Shown: piece by piece, positions 1 through 6,733 of the stretch
Position numbering within the stretch: position 1 is the first letter of the stretch
Layout of the letters: each line of letters starts with the position of its first letter
Assembly (NCBI GenBank): GCA_042573625.1
Contig: JBHPCZ010000106.1
Coordinates: forward strand, 1-11,668
Length of the DNA stretch: 11,668 nucleotides
Direction: 5' to 3'
Origin: JBHPCZ01 sp042573625
GTDB taxonomy: Bacteria > Desulfobacterota > Desulfobacteria > Desulfobacterales > UBA11574
Program-made: the position numbers and the translations under genes
The notes under the pieces: model-generated
What the model was told of the DNA's origin: nothing
Database searches by the model: none
What the model saw: the letters and a program-made list of their open reading frames with translations, nothing else

Positions 1-18
1 TTGAATCCTTGAACCCTC

Positions 19-39
19 TTCTCCAACTAAATTGGAGAA
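19..39. other. Perfect 8-bp inverted repeat (hairpin)
   Basis: Arms at 19-26 (TTCTCCAA) and 32-39 (TTGGAGAA) are perfectly complementary around a 5-nt loop. No T-run follows on either strand, so this is not a typical intrinsic terminator. The bases just before it (1-16) look like the TTGAATCCTTGAACC motif of dispersed repeats seen in related genomes, so it may be the end of a repeat reaching in from the left. It could also be a leader hairpin for the gene starting at 73. The role is unknown. Confidence 0.45.
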
Positions 40-72
40 AACCAAATAATTTAATAGTATAAGGAGAATTTA

Positions 73-593
73 ATGACCCTAGTGAAAAGTGACTACAAAG
101 AAGATATCGATCGGATAACCGCAATTTTTGAGACCAGTCTCGGAACCTTTGACGTGGAACTCTATGCAAAAGAGTGTCCCGAAACGGTCTGGAACCTCGT
201 CAATCTCGCTGAAGGCAGACAGGAAACGGAAAGAGATGGAAATTTTTATGATGGCTTGACTTTTCACCGGGTAATTGACGGTTTTATCAAGGCGGCTGCC
301 CATTGGGCACCGGAACAGGCGGGCCCGGTTACCGATTTAAAGATGAATTTGATCCTGCTTTAAAACATGACAGTGAAGGAATTCTTTCCATGGCCAATGC
401 CGGACCCGGGACCAATGGCAGCCAGTTTTTTATTACCCTCGCCCCAACTCCCCATCTGAATAACGGGCACACGGTTTTTGGAAAGGTCATCGAAGGTATG
501 GATGTGGTGAAAAAAATCGGTTCAGTCAGAACAGCTTCCATGGACCGGCCTCAAGAACCTGTGGTGATCAATAAGGTCACCATTCAACGATAA
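73..593 (+). pseudogene. Cyclophilin-type peptidyl-prolyl isomerase, frameshifted
   Basis: Cyclophilins catalyse cis-trans isomerisation of X-Pro bonds. The first part runs in frame from ATG 73, which has an AAGGAG ribosome-binding site at 61-66, through the FHRVIDGF motif at about residues 65-72. Downstream, a different frame (from about 288 to the TAA at 591-593) carries the rest of the fold: QGGCPLGTGTGGPGYRFKDE, GTNGSQFFIT and NNGHTVFG. The break is at about 285-289, where the family normally reads F-M-I-Q-G-G. The bases match loss of GATC, or of one base, from that segment. The glutamine of this motif is a catalytic-site residue in cyclophilins. The restored protein would be about 174 residues, normal for a small bacterial cyclophilin. 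Either a recently inactivated gene or a sequencing/assembly error is possible. The otherwise intact reading frames favour a very recent event or an error. Family assignment is sure; the inactive status is not. Confidence 0.9.
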
Positions 594-674
594 ATTAACC
601 CGTGATCAGTTTTCTTCAACCTAAGTTGACCGATTTATTGCTTAGAGATGTGCCGCGATCTTGATGCATAAGAG

Positions 675-751
675 TTCGCGAAAACCACAGGTGCCCCGCA
701 GGAAATGCCCTTGGGGTGCATACCCATGGATATGTCGAGGATTTTCGTGAA
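675..751. other. Long-range inverted repeat in the 594-850 gap
   Basis: The 257-bp gap before the iron-sulfur protein gene holds no ORF I trust. TTCGCGAAAA (675-684) pairs with TTTTCGTGAA (742-751), 10 bp with one G-U wobble. The enclosed bases can form smaller hairpins, such as GGGT-GCAT-ACCC at 714-725 and CCCC/GGGG pairing at 694-697 with 713-716. The outer flanks also carry a near direct repeat (658-674 CTTGATGCATAAGAG-like versus 754-768 CTTGATACGCAAGAG). It could be a leader RNA structure, a palindromic repeat or a relic of an insertion. No known riboswitch pattern was recognised. Confidence 0.35.
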
Positions 752-850
752 TCCTTGATACGCAAGAGATTGGTGCAGGTCTATTAAAAAATCGCTCAAT
801 TTAGGTTTGAATCACGCATACCCTATTACTGAGACGAAGGTTTAAATGCC

Positions 851-1909
851 ATGAATGACGTATACCTCAGCCTTGCAAAGCATCTGGACAATCTCCCGGC
901 AGGTTTTCCTGCCACCGATTCGGGTGTGGAATTAAGAATCTTAAAACGGCTTTTTACAGCCCGGGAAGCAGAAATTGCTATCGGCCTCACCATGCTGCCG
1001 GAACCGATACCGGCCATTGCCGACCGGCTCGATTTGGACGAATCGGATTTGAAACCGATCCTTGAAAGCATGTCTAAAAAAGGCCTGATTTTCCGCATGC
1101 AAAAAAAAGGAGAAACCCTTTTCATGGCAGCTCAGTTTGTTATCGGCATATGGGAATATCACGTCAACGATCTGGACGATGCGCTGATTAAAGACTTTAA
1201 TGAGTATGTGCCGCATTTAATGAAAAAAACATGGGCAAAACAGAAAACCAAGCAACTCAGGGTTATTCCCGTGTCAAAAAGCATCTCTGCTGAAATGACC
1301 ATCATGCCTTATGAAGCAGCGGAAAATATCATCAAAAAACAGTCCAAGATTCTGGTGGCTCCCTGCATCTGCAGAAAAGAGCATAAAATGGTGGGAAAGG
1401 GATGCGACAGACCTATGGAAGCATGTCTGGTGTTTGGAAGCGGCGCATACTATTATCATGAGAACGGACTGGGGCGATTCATCTCCCAGGAAGAAGCCTT
1501 GGATCTTTTAAACAAGGGTCAGGAGGCAGGTCTTGTTCTGCAGCCCGGGAATGCCCAGAAACCGTCGAACATCTGTATGTGCTGCGGCTGCTGCTGCCAG
1601 ATTCTAAAAAACCTCAAGACCATGGAAAATCCATCAAAAGCCGTTTGCAACAATTACTTTGCCATAATAAATGATGAAGACTGCACGGCCTGCGGAACCT
1701 GTGTCGAACGCTGCCAGATGGATGCCATAACCCTGGATGATATCGCTCGCATTGATGATACCAAATGCATCGGTTGCGGTCTTTGCATTCCCACCTGCGA
1801 ATCCGAAGCGATCCAACTCAGGGAAAAACCAAAGGCCGACCGATGGGTTCCACCCACAACTATATTGAGGACCTATTTCAATATCGCCCGGGAGAGGGGC
1901 AAGATATAA
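851..1909 (+). CDS. Cysteine-rich double [4Fe-4S] ferredoxin-domain protein with N-terminal winged-helix-like region
   Basis: This 352-residue soluble protein has no signal peptide or membrane segment. Residues 25-100 are helical and look like a winged-helix fold (inference). Residues 172-192 contain C-I-C with further cysteines at 185 and 192. Residues 242-249 are a dense cluster, CMCCGCCC. Residues 278-288 and 306-316 are two canonical CxxCxxCxxxC motifs, typical of a bacterial-type ferredoxin carrying two [4Fe-4S] clusters. At 19 cysteines in all, extra metal or cluster sites are likely. The start at ATG 851 is set by GAAGG at 836-840; an ATG at 846 stops after one codon. Related proteins are common in anaerobic sulfate reducers, where they are usually annotated only as 4Fe-4S binding. 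A redox or electron-transfer role follows from the motifs; a sensing role would be speculation. It is followed within 10 bp by a dispersed repeat and faces the convergent djlA-like gene. Confidence 0.92.
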   Translation: MNDVYLSLAKHLDNLPAGFPATDSGVELRILKRLFTAREAEIAIGLTMLPEPIPAIADRLDLDESDLKPILESMSKKGLIFRMQKKGETLFMAAQFVIGIWEYHVNDLDDALIKDFNEYVPHLMKKTWAKQKTKQLRVIPVSKSISAEMTIMPYEAAENIIKKQSKILVAPCICRKEHKMVGKGCDRPMEACLVFGSGAYYYHENGLGRFISQEEALDLLNKGQEAGLVLQPGNAQKPSNICMCCGCCCQILKNLKTMENPSKAVCNNYFAIINDEDCTACGTCVERCQMDAITLDDIARIDDTKCIGCGLCIPTCESEAIQLREKPKADRWVPPTTILRTYFNIARERGKI

Positions 1910-1916
1910 GAGATGG

Positions 1917-2245
1917 CAAGATTTCCTCCTGCATAGCGGAAGGCATAAGGCCGCTCCCCGCGATGGGGGCATTGGAGCCGGCTTTGGAAACAGTCGCTCG
2001 TTGAGAGATTCCGAATATCCAATTTCGAACAAGGAATGTCGAATGATGAGGTATTCTCTTCATTGCCTTTGATTCACGGCAGCACCAAATTCCACAGAAA
2101 ATCCAACTTCAGCCTGCCGCTGTTTTCCTTCTATATTCGACATTGGATATTGGATATTCAACACACCGGTTGAGTTGTGCATCACTTGTCGGGGCATCCC
2201 GGATCAATAGAATCTCTCCGAATCCCGCCAGCGGCGGATGGTTTA
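1917..2245. repeat. Dispersed repeat, copy 1 (~329 bp)
   Basis: This stretch aligns end to end, with many substitutions and small gaps, to 8353-8673. Shared landmarks in the same order are: a TAGCGG-AGGCATA segment near the left end; CCGAATATCCAAT followed by AAGGAATG; CCAAATTCCAC or CCCAATTCCAC; TTCTATATTCGA; AACACACCGG or AACACCGGCGG; the CCCGGATC segment; and a terminal GC-rich hairpin (CCGCC/GGCGG at about 2226-2238) followed by GTTTA. GAATATCCAAT near 2012 pairs with ATTGGATATTC near 2150, so the element can fold on itself. It occupies almost the whole gap between two convergent genes. No transposase or convincing ORF lies inside. It resembles a non-autonomous, MITE-like or structured intergenic repeat; the exact ends are approximate. 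Confidence 0.75.
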
Positions 2246-2253
2246 GAACACCA

Positions 2254-3009
2254 CTAACGTATACCCCTCTCAGCTTTTATTTCTTCGTATGCCTCCTGTA
2301 TTTCCCGAAACTTATCATTGGCAAATTTTACAAATTCTTCGGGCAGACCCTTTGATGCTATCTTATCCGGATGATAATCCGTTACAAGCTTTCTATACTG
2401 TTTTTTGATGTGATCGTCTGAATCATGCCTGTCGCATCCAAGAACAGCATAGTATTGATCAACGTCTCTGACATATTTCGCCCTTCGTTTGCTGTATTCC
2501 TCGTCGCTGAAGTTGAATATTCTCACAGCAATCAGAATAAGCTTTTCCTCATTTTGGCTGAGGACACCATCGGCAATTGAGACTCTGAGCAGGATATCGA
2601 TCATGAGCTCAAGCATCTGGCGCTGAAATCGAAACTGGTTGTAAAACTGGGCGGCAAAATCATCGAACGTTTCCGGGGAATCAGTTGCGGCATGAAATAT
2701 ATTCATGGCAATCCTTCGGCTCTCCGGATTTAGATTCAAATCGTGTAGCATGAAGCCCTGAATCGAATCTATTTCCTCTTTTGATATATGACCATCTGCC
2801 TTGGCAAGCTTTGCGAGCATTGAGAATGCAGCAACAAAGAACGTAAGCTGGGCCTCTTCACCTGTGGAAAGGCGAGCCCTTTCATGAGGGGAACCGCCCC
2901 TATTTTCCAGATCAAATGCGTGGCCAAACACGGCACCGGCAACCGCACCGAGAGGTCCCCCCAGTGCAAATCCGATGGTTCCGCCGACTATTTTACCGAA
3001 AATGCTCAT
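2254..3009 (-). CDS. djlA: DjlA-like co-chaperone (TerB-like plus J domain)
   Basis: This 251-residue protein belongs to the DnaJ-like membrane-anchored co-chaperones, which stimulate DnaK ATPase activity. Residues 5-32 are a glycine-rich hydrophobic stretch (glycine-zipper-like anchor, GGTIGFALGGPLGAVAGAVF). Residues 52-170 are helical with two acidic loops (ADGHIS at 71-76 and ADGVLS at 146-151), the hallmark of a TerB-like domain. Residues 186-251 form a J domain with the HPD tripeptide at 213-215, essential for DnaK activation in this family. The domain order matches E. coli DjlA, and the length is close to it. The ATG start is supported by AAGGAG about 10 nt upstream on the minus strand (near 3020-3025). 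The gene is convergent with the iron-sulfur protein gene and divergent from the small membrane protein gene. Confidence 0.9.
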   Translation of the reverse strand: MSIFGKIVGGTIGFALGGPLGAVAGAVFGHAFDLENRGGSPHERARLSTGEEAQLTFFVAAFSMLAKLAKADGHISKEEIDSIQGFMLHDLNLNPESRRIAMNIFHAATDSPETFDDFAAQFYNQFRFQRQMLELMIDILLRVSIADGVLSQNEEKLILIAVRIFNFSDEEYSKRRAKYVRDVDQYYAVLGCDRHDSDDHIKKQYRKLVTDYHPDKIASKGLPEEFVKFANDKFREIQEAYEEIKAERGIR

Positions 3010-3073
3010 CTATAATAACTCCTTTTCTAATTCTTCCCCAACTGAAGTGAAAATATGATCAACTACAAAAATC

Positions 3074-3088
3074 TTGAATGTCATTCAA
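3074..3088. promoter_or_regulatory. 15-bp perfect palindrome in a divergent intergenic region
   Basis: TTGAATG-T-CATTCAA is a perfect dyad with 7-bp half sites around one central base. It lies 65 bp upstream of the djlA-like start and 60 bp upstream of the small membrane protein start. That position suits an operator for one or both genes. No regulator is identified and the site occurs once, so a regulatory role is inferred only. Confidence 0.4.
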
Positions 3089-3147
3089 ATTCATAGTATT
3101 AATCATATAGAAATCGATTCGGCAATAAAATTTAGGATTCCTGAGAT

Positions 3148-3345
3148 ATGAACACGATTACAATCATAGTGACGGTATTAACGCTCTGGCTGGTCATGGG
3201 GCTGAGCTTTCTGTCCGTCTATCTTGAGATACGCAGAGAAGGCAAATCCCTGGTCGATGCATGGACCTCGTATGAAGGACTGTTGTTTGCCGCAAGTATA
3301 GTTGTCCCGTTGATTCTTCTCATCCACAGGGCTGCATCCGGTTGA
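3148..3345 (+). CDS. Small membrane protein with two predicted transmembrane helices
   Basis: This 65-residue protein is not recognised. Residues 3-27 form a first hydrophobic helix. A charged connector, YLEIRREGKSLVDAWTSYEG, is followed by a second hydrophobic helix at about 43-61 and a short basic tail. The strong alternation of membrane segments with a charged loop argues for a real gene. The ribosome-binding site is weak (AGGA at 3134-3137, 10 nt before ATG). It reads away from the djlA-like gene across 138 bp. The positive-inside rule would put the connector in the cytoplasm. No function can be assigned. Confidence 0.6.
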   Translation: MNTITIIVTVLTLWLVMGLSFLSVYLEIRREGKSLVDAWTSYEGLLFAASIVVPLILLIHRAASG

Positions 3346-3387
3346 CATCTACAAAAAAAGGAGGGCACACCCAAATCAACCCCATGC

Positions 3388-4011
3388 TCAAGACCCCACT
3401 AATGATTCTCTATCCCCCTGCCCATAAAGTTTCTTGATTTTAGCCAGAAATTGATCGCGCAATAAACTGATGCCCAATATTCTGACATCCAACGGATTAG
3501 TCAGTGTCCCAATCTTCAAATGATCGATAATAGGGCCTTCAATATACTGCTTATTAAAAACGATGGCGCCATATTCCATCGGGTCGAAATCTTTATTTAC
3601 CCTCTCAAATATCGCACCTTTATAGCGATATGAAAATCCAACAGCGTTTTCGGGCTTCCCTATCAATTTTGTTTTACGAATTTCTACGGTGTAGGAAGTG
3701 ACAAGCCCGTTTGCTTTCGAAGGTTTATATTCCGGAGTTTTTTCCGGGAAAAGCCCTGTTTCTTTTAACCAGGAACCGATTTCGCTGAGTATGGTTTTTG
3801 CCTGGGCTGTCGTATACCCCATGTCTGCCACTATATGAGCACCGATGCATACATGAAAGGCATCATTTAAGCTTAGCATCCTGGCTTTACCGGACTGCTG
3901 GTGAGCTACCGGGTCAGGCGGCAAAAAATCCTTTACGAAGCGTCGTGTCTTTGGATGACTTTTATCTATGATTTCAGAAAGTTGTTTATTTTTAACTTCT
4001 ATTGGCTCCAC
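3388..4011 (-). CDS. Hypothetical protein, possible MerR-like helix-turn-helix segment
   Basis: This 207-residue soluble protein is not recognised. Residues 47-90 (LSLNDAFHVCIGAHIVADMG followed by YTTAQAKTILSEIGSWL) resemble the second half of a MerR-type helix-turn-helix domain: a hydrophobic helix, a 'GY/GF-T' turn, then a helix ending in W-L. The match is weak and lacks the usual N-terminal recognition helix. Residues 105-160 look beta-rich (TSYTVEIRKTKLIG, GFSYRYKGAIFERV). The start is GTG 4011: GGAG lies 6 nt upstream, while the nearby ATG at 4015 reads only seven codons before TAA. A good promoter lies just upstream (4040-4068). The gene stands alone and is convergent with the small membrane protein gene. 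A DNA-binding or accessory role is a guess. Confidence 0.75.
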   Translation of the reverse strand: MEPIEVKNKQLSEIIDKSHPKTRRFVKDFLPPDPVAHQQSGKARMLSLNDAFHVCIGAHIVADMGYTTAQAKTILSEIGSWLKETGLFPEKTPEYKPSKANGLVTSYTVEIRKTKLIGKPENAVGFSYRYKGAIFERVNKDFDPMEYGAIVFNKQYIEGPIIDHLKIGTLTNPLDVRILGISLLRDQFLAKIKKLYGQGDRESLVGS

Positions 4012-4039
4012 TCATTTCTCCGATTTTTTAGTTGATCGT

Positions 4040-4068
4040 GGTATATTCAACCATAACAATAATGTCAA
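4040..4068 (-). promoter_or_regulatory. Sigma70-like promoter for the minus-strand hypothetical gene
   Basis: On the minus strand a perfect TTGACA (4068-4063) is separated by 17 nt from TATACC (4045-4040). Transcription would start near 4033, giving a leader of about 20 nt before the GTG start at 4011. Confidence 0.6.
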
Positions 4069-4255
4069 CGATTTTTAAAAAATAAGGGATTTCCATCAAA
4101 CTCTTAAGATAGTTTCATACTCAGCAATATTTGCAAGGATTGCGGACAAGGCAGGGTGGGAATCTGATCATTTGAATATTAATTGCTCAACTCCACCTGA
4201 TCGGTGCAGGATTGGTATGTCACAGGTGGGATTGTGTATTTCTTGTGTGTTTTTT

Positions 4256-4286
4256 AAAAAAAAGCCTGCTGCAAAATCAGCAGGCT
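4256..4286 (-). terminator. Intrinsic terminator of tRNA-Leu
   Basis: Arms AGCCTGCTG (4263-4271) and CAGCAGGCT (4278-4286) give a perfect 9-bp stem with a 6-nt loop. Read on the minus strand, the stem is followed by eight U residues (A-run 4256-4263 on the plus strand). It lies 14 nt after the tRNA 3' end. Confidence 0.9.
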
Positions 4287-4299
4287 ATAAAATGATTTG

Positions 4300-4386
4300 T
4301 GGTGCCGAAGGGGAGACTCGAACTCCCACGAAGAAACCCTCACTAGGTCCTGAACCTAGCGCGTCTACCAGTTCCGCCACTTCGGC
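4300..4386 (-). tRNA. tRNA-Leu (anticodon CAG)
   Basis: The minus strand folds as a class II tRNA of 87 nt. The acceptor stem is GCCGAAG/CTTCGGC, and the discriminator A is followed by an encoded CCA at the 3' end (4302-4300). The anticodon stem CTAGG/CCTAG encloses the loop TTCAGGA, giving anticodon CAG, which reads CUG. A long variable arm (GAGGGTTTCTTC region) is typical of leucine tRNAs, and the T arm contains GTTCGAG. The D-loop GGTAGAC motif is present. It has its own promoter and terminator, so it is a single-gene unit. Confidence 0.97.
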
Positions 4387-4431
4387 ACGAATGCGGTTGA
4401 ACAGAAAAGGATTGATTTCATATAAGAGTTA

Positions 4432-4462
4432 CTATATATATACCCTTTTATTTTCTTGTCAA
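4432..4462 (-). promoter_or_regulatory. Promoter of tRNA-Leu
   Basis: On the minus strand TTGACA (4462-4457) is followed after 16-18 nt by an alternating TATATA tract, which supplies the -10 box. The tRNA 5' end is about 45 nt further on. The box lies immediately upstream of ribF in the opposite orientation, so the two genes are transcribed divergently from a shared short region. Confidence 0.7.
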
Positions 4463-4490
4463 GATTATTTCGAAGGTGGAAACAAGTATA

Positions 4491-5426
4491 ATGCAACTCA
4501 TTGACCATATTGATCAAATTAAAAATCCTTTCGACAATGCAGTGATTACCATCGGTAATTTCGATGGCGTTCACCTCGGACATCAGGCGCTTTTTCACAG
4601 CGTCATCGAAAAAGCCGACGAAATTGGCGGTACATCGATTGTTATGACCTTTGAACCCCACCCCATTCGGGTCTTAAAAAAGAACGGCCTCCCGCCGCTG
4701 ATTACATTGTATGACCAGAAAATAGAACTTATTTCAAATACCGGTCTGGACGTTCTTATTTGTGTTCCGTTTAGTCGGGAATTTGCTTCCATATCGGCAA
4801 ATGCATTTGTGGAAGACATGCTGGTCAGGCGCATTGGCATGAAAGCCATTGTTGTCGGAGAGGATTATACGTTTGGGAGAAACCGTGAAGGGAACGTGAA
4901 CCTTCTCAAAACCTATGCCCGGCGTCTTGGTTTTGAAGTTATTCTGACCGACTGGATCCAAATATCAAACAACGGGCTTGGCAGGGTCAGCAGCACCGGA
5001 GTCCGTAACCTCGTCTCCACGGGGAAGGTTGCTGAAGCCCAGAAATTTTTGGGGCGTTACTACCAGATCAGGGGAAAGGTTGCGCCCGGACGCAACAGAG
5101 GAGGAAAGCTTCTTGGATTCCCCACGGCCAATATCAACCTGCATGATGAGTTATGCCCAAAAACCGGCGTCTATGCAGTTACAATAGAGTGCATGAACAC
5201 AAAGTATTTGGGCGTTGCCAATATCGGTTACAGCCCGACATTTGACGATAAAAAATTCTCCGTTGAGGTTCACATTCTCGACTTTCAGAAAAACATTTAC
5301 GGGCAGGAAATTCGAGTTAACTTTATTGAGCGCATCAGAGATGAAATAAAATTTTCAAATATTTCCGAACTGTCTGAACAAATCAGAAAGGATATCGAAA
5401 AGACACGCGGGATCCTCTCTATATAA
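4491..5426 (+). CDS. ribF: Bifunctional riboflavin kinase / FMN adenylyltransferase
   Basis: RibF converts riboflavin to FMN and then FAD. The N-terminal nucleotidyltransferase domain shows GNFDGVHLGHQ (residues 22-32; nucleotide-binding HxGH-type motif), TFEPHP (53-58), EDYTFGRNREGN (124-135) and SSTGVR (167-172). The C-terminal riboflavin kinase domain begins near residue 192 with GKVAPGRNRGGKLLGFPTAN, and the PTAN motif is diagnostic. At 311 residues, the length is standard. ATG 4491 is preferred over an in-frame GTG at 4476. The AAGGTGGA ribosome-binding site at 4473-4480 overlaps that GTG and is well spaced for 4491, and the N terminus then matches the family. It is the first gene of a plus-strand series. 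Confidence 0.96.
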   Translation: MQLIDHIDQIKNPFDNAVITIGNFDGVHLGHQALFHSVIEKADEIGGTSIVMTFEPHPIRVLKKNGLPPLITLYDQKIELISNTGLDVLICVPFSREFASISANAFVEDMLVRRIGMKAIVVGEDYTFGRNREGNVNLLKTYARRLGFEVILTDWIQISNNGLGRVSSTGVRNLVSTGKVAEAQKFLGRYYQIRGKVAPGRNRGGKLLGFPTANINLHDELCPKTGVYAVTIECMNTKYLGVANIGYSPTFDDKKFSVEVHILDFQKNIYGQEIRVNFIERIRDEIKFSNISELSEQIRKDIEKTRGILSI

Positions 5427-5464
5427 CCCTAACCCCGTCGCTCCCACATGCTTTCATATATATT

Positions 5465-6571
5465 TTGTATACGAAAAAAAACATACCCGTTTTCCTTATA
5501 CTAGGGGTAACCGTATCAGGTATCGCGCTTTATCTTGCCTTCAGAAAAGTACCATTCTCCGATCTTACTTTATATATTTTGGCAATTGACTATTTGTGGA
5601 TAATACCATCTACCCTGGCCATTCTCATCAGTTTTGCTTTAAGGGCCTACCGATGGCAGATCATTTTGGAGCCGGCCCGAAAAGTGAGCTTCTGGGGAGC
5701 ATTCCATCCATTGATGATCAGCTTCATGATTAATTGCATCCTTCCGGGAAGGGTCGGTGAATTGGCAAGGCCGGCCATTCTGAAAAAAAACGAAAATGTC
5801 CCCTTTTCCACCGGGCTCGCAACGGTTGCTGCTGAACGGGCCTTCGATGTCTGTCTTCTTATTATACTTTTTGCGGTGATATTTGCGACAGTACAGATTG
5901 ATCCCAACCTGGATATACCCTTTAACCAATATCATCTCAACAGGGAAACCCTGCTGCTCATCGGCGCGGGAATTTTGAAACTGTTCGCACTCCTTATTGT
6001 CGGAATAATCATGCTCAGCATCCCTGCAACCCGTGGCATTATTAACAAAGCCATCGAGAGGATCCCTTCACTGTTTTTTTTTGCAAGTGTTGCGTTTAAA
6101 GAAAAGGTCCAGAAATTTGTCGCCACACCATTGTTACGCTTTATTGAAAATTTTGCTGCCGGTTTAACCATGGTCAGGTATCCGGCAAAGATAGCCATCT
6201 GCTTCGGACTCTCCTTTTTGATCTGGTGTCTGGCAGCCGCTTCATACTATATAATGGCCCAAGGCTGTCCGGGAATCGAACTATCGTTCGCTGAACTTTC
6301 GGCGGTCATGATCATTATCTGTTTTTTTATCGCCCTGCCGTCTGTGCCCGGCTTCTGGGGAATCTGGGAGGCAGGCGGCGTCTTCGCCCTTTCACTTTTC
6401 GGGGTCTCCTTAAAAGATGCTGCCGGCTTTACGCTGGCAAACCATGCTGTTCAACTAGTTCCTGTGGTTGTCGCCGGCCTGATCTCGGCAATGATCACCG
6501 GAGTAAATATATGGCAGGTATCCTACGAGGACGTGTCGACAGAACAGAAAGAGTACAGAAATGGAATTTAA
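5465..6571 (+). CDS. YbhN/AglD-type integral membrane protein (LPG synthase TM-domain family)
   Basis: This 368-residue inner-membrane protein has about eight hydrophobic helices. It belongs to the lysylphosphatidylglycerol synthase TM-region family (flippase-like fold). Family-type conserved spots are LRAYRW (59-64), LPGRVGELARP (93-103), AAERAFD (122-128) and PSVPGFWGIWEAG (292-304). It lacks the soluble aminoacyl-transferase domain of MprF, so lipid aminoacylation is not expected. A lipid-handling or transport role is usual but unproven. The start is uncertain: TTG 5465 is the only plausible in-frame start and has no clear ribosome-binding site. An ATG at 5448 would join this frame if one more A were present in the eight-A run at about 5474-5481. 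It lies 38 bp after ribF and may share its transcript. Confidence 0.88.
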   Translation: MYTKKNIPVFLILGVTVSGIALYLAFRKVPFSDLTLYILAIDYLWIIPSTLAILISFALRAYRWQIILEPARKVSFWGAFHPLMISFMINCILPGRVGELARPAILKKNENVPFSTGLATVAAERAFDVCLLIILFAVIFATVQIDPNLDIPFNQYHLNRETLLLIGAGILKLFALLIVGIIMLSIPATRGIINKAIERIPSLFFFASVAFKEKVQKFVATPLLRFIENFAAGLTMVRYPAKIAICFGLSFLIWCLAAASYYIMAQGCPGIELSFAELSAVMIIICFFIALPSVPGFWGIWEAGGVFALSLFGVSLKDAAGFTLANHAVQLVPVVVAGLISAMITGVNIWQVSYEDVSTEQKEYRNGI

Positions 6572-6598
6572 ACGGTGTTCTTGAATTTCTTTAAAACA

Positions 6599-6628
6599 TT
6601 GAAATACAATTATTTGTTATTATATTCT
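6599..6628 (+). promoter_or_regulatory. Possible promoter upstream of def
   Basis: TTGAAA (6599-6604) is separated by 18 nt from TATTCT (6623-6628) in an AT-rich stretch. It would give a leader of about 100 nt before def. AT-rich DNA yields such matches easily, so confidence is low. Confidence 0.35.
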
Positions 6629-6679
6629 AATTGATTCTAAATGGGCTGTTAAAAAATATAGAATCGATTAGCCCATTTA
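6629..6679 (+). other. Two interleaved (mutually exclusive) hairpins upstream of def
   Basis: Block A (6629-6639) pairs with A' (6659-6669), 11 bp with one wobble. Block B, TAAATGGGCT (6638-6647), pairs perfectly with B', AGCCCATTTA (6670-6679). The order A-B-A'-B' with no linker between A' and B' means both stems cannot easily form together, so they are alternative structures. They lie 55 bp before the def start. They could be a leader switch or the remains of a rearranged palindrome. No T-run follows either stem. Confidence 0.45.
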
Positions 6680-6733
6680 TTACCGACTACAGCAGGATGA
6701 GCGAGGGTAATCAATTAAAATAGGGCCGCAACC

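Noticed and set aside
1634..2032. Minus-strand 132-codon ORF overlapping the iron-sulfur gene and repeat copy 1
   Set aside because: It is antisense to well-supported ferredoxin motifs, and its remainder lies in the repeat.
4476..4490. GTG 4476 as the ribF start
   Set aside because: It overlaps the likely ribosome-binding site of ATG 4491, and the five extra residues are not typical of RibF.
4172..4504. Plus-strand 110-codon ORF across the tRNA region
   Set aside because: It reads antisense through the tRNA and its terminator and ends after the ribF start, so it is a shadow.
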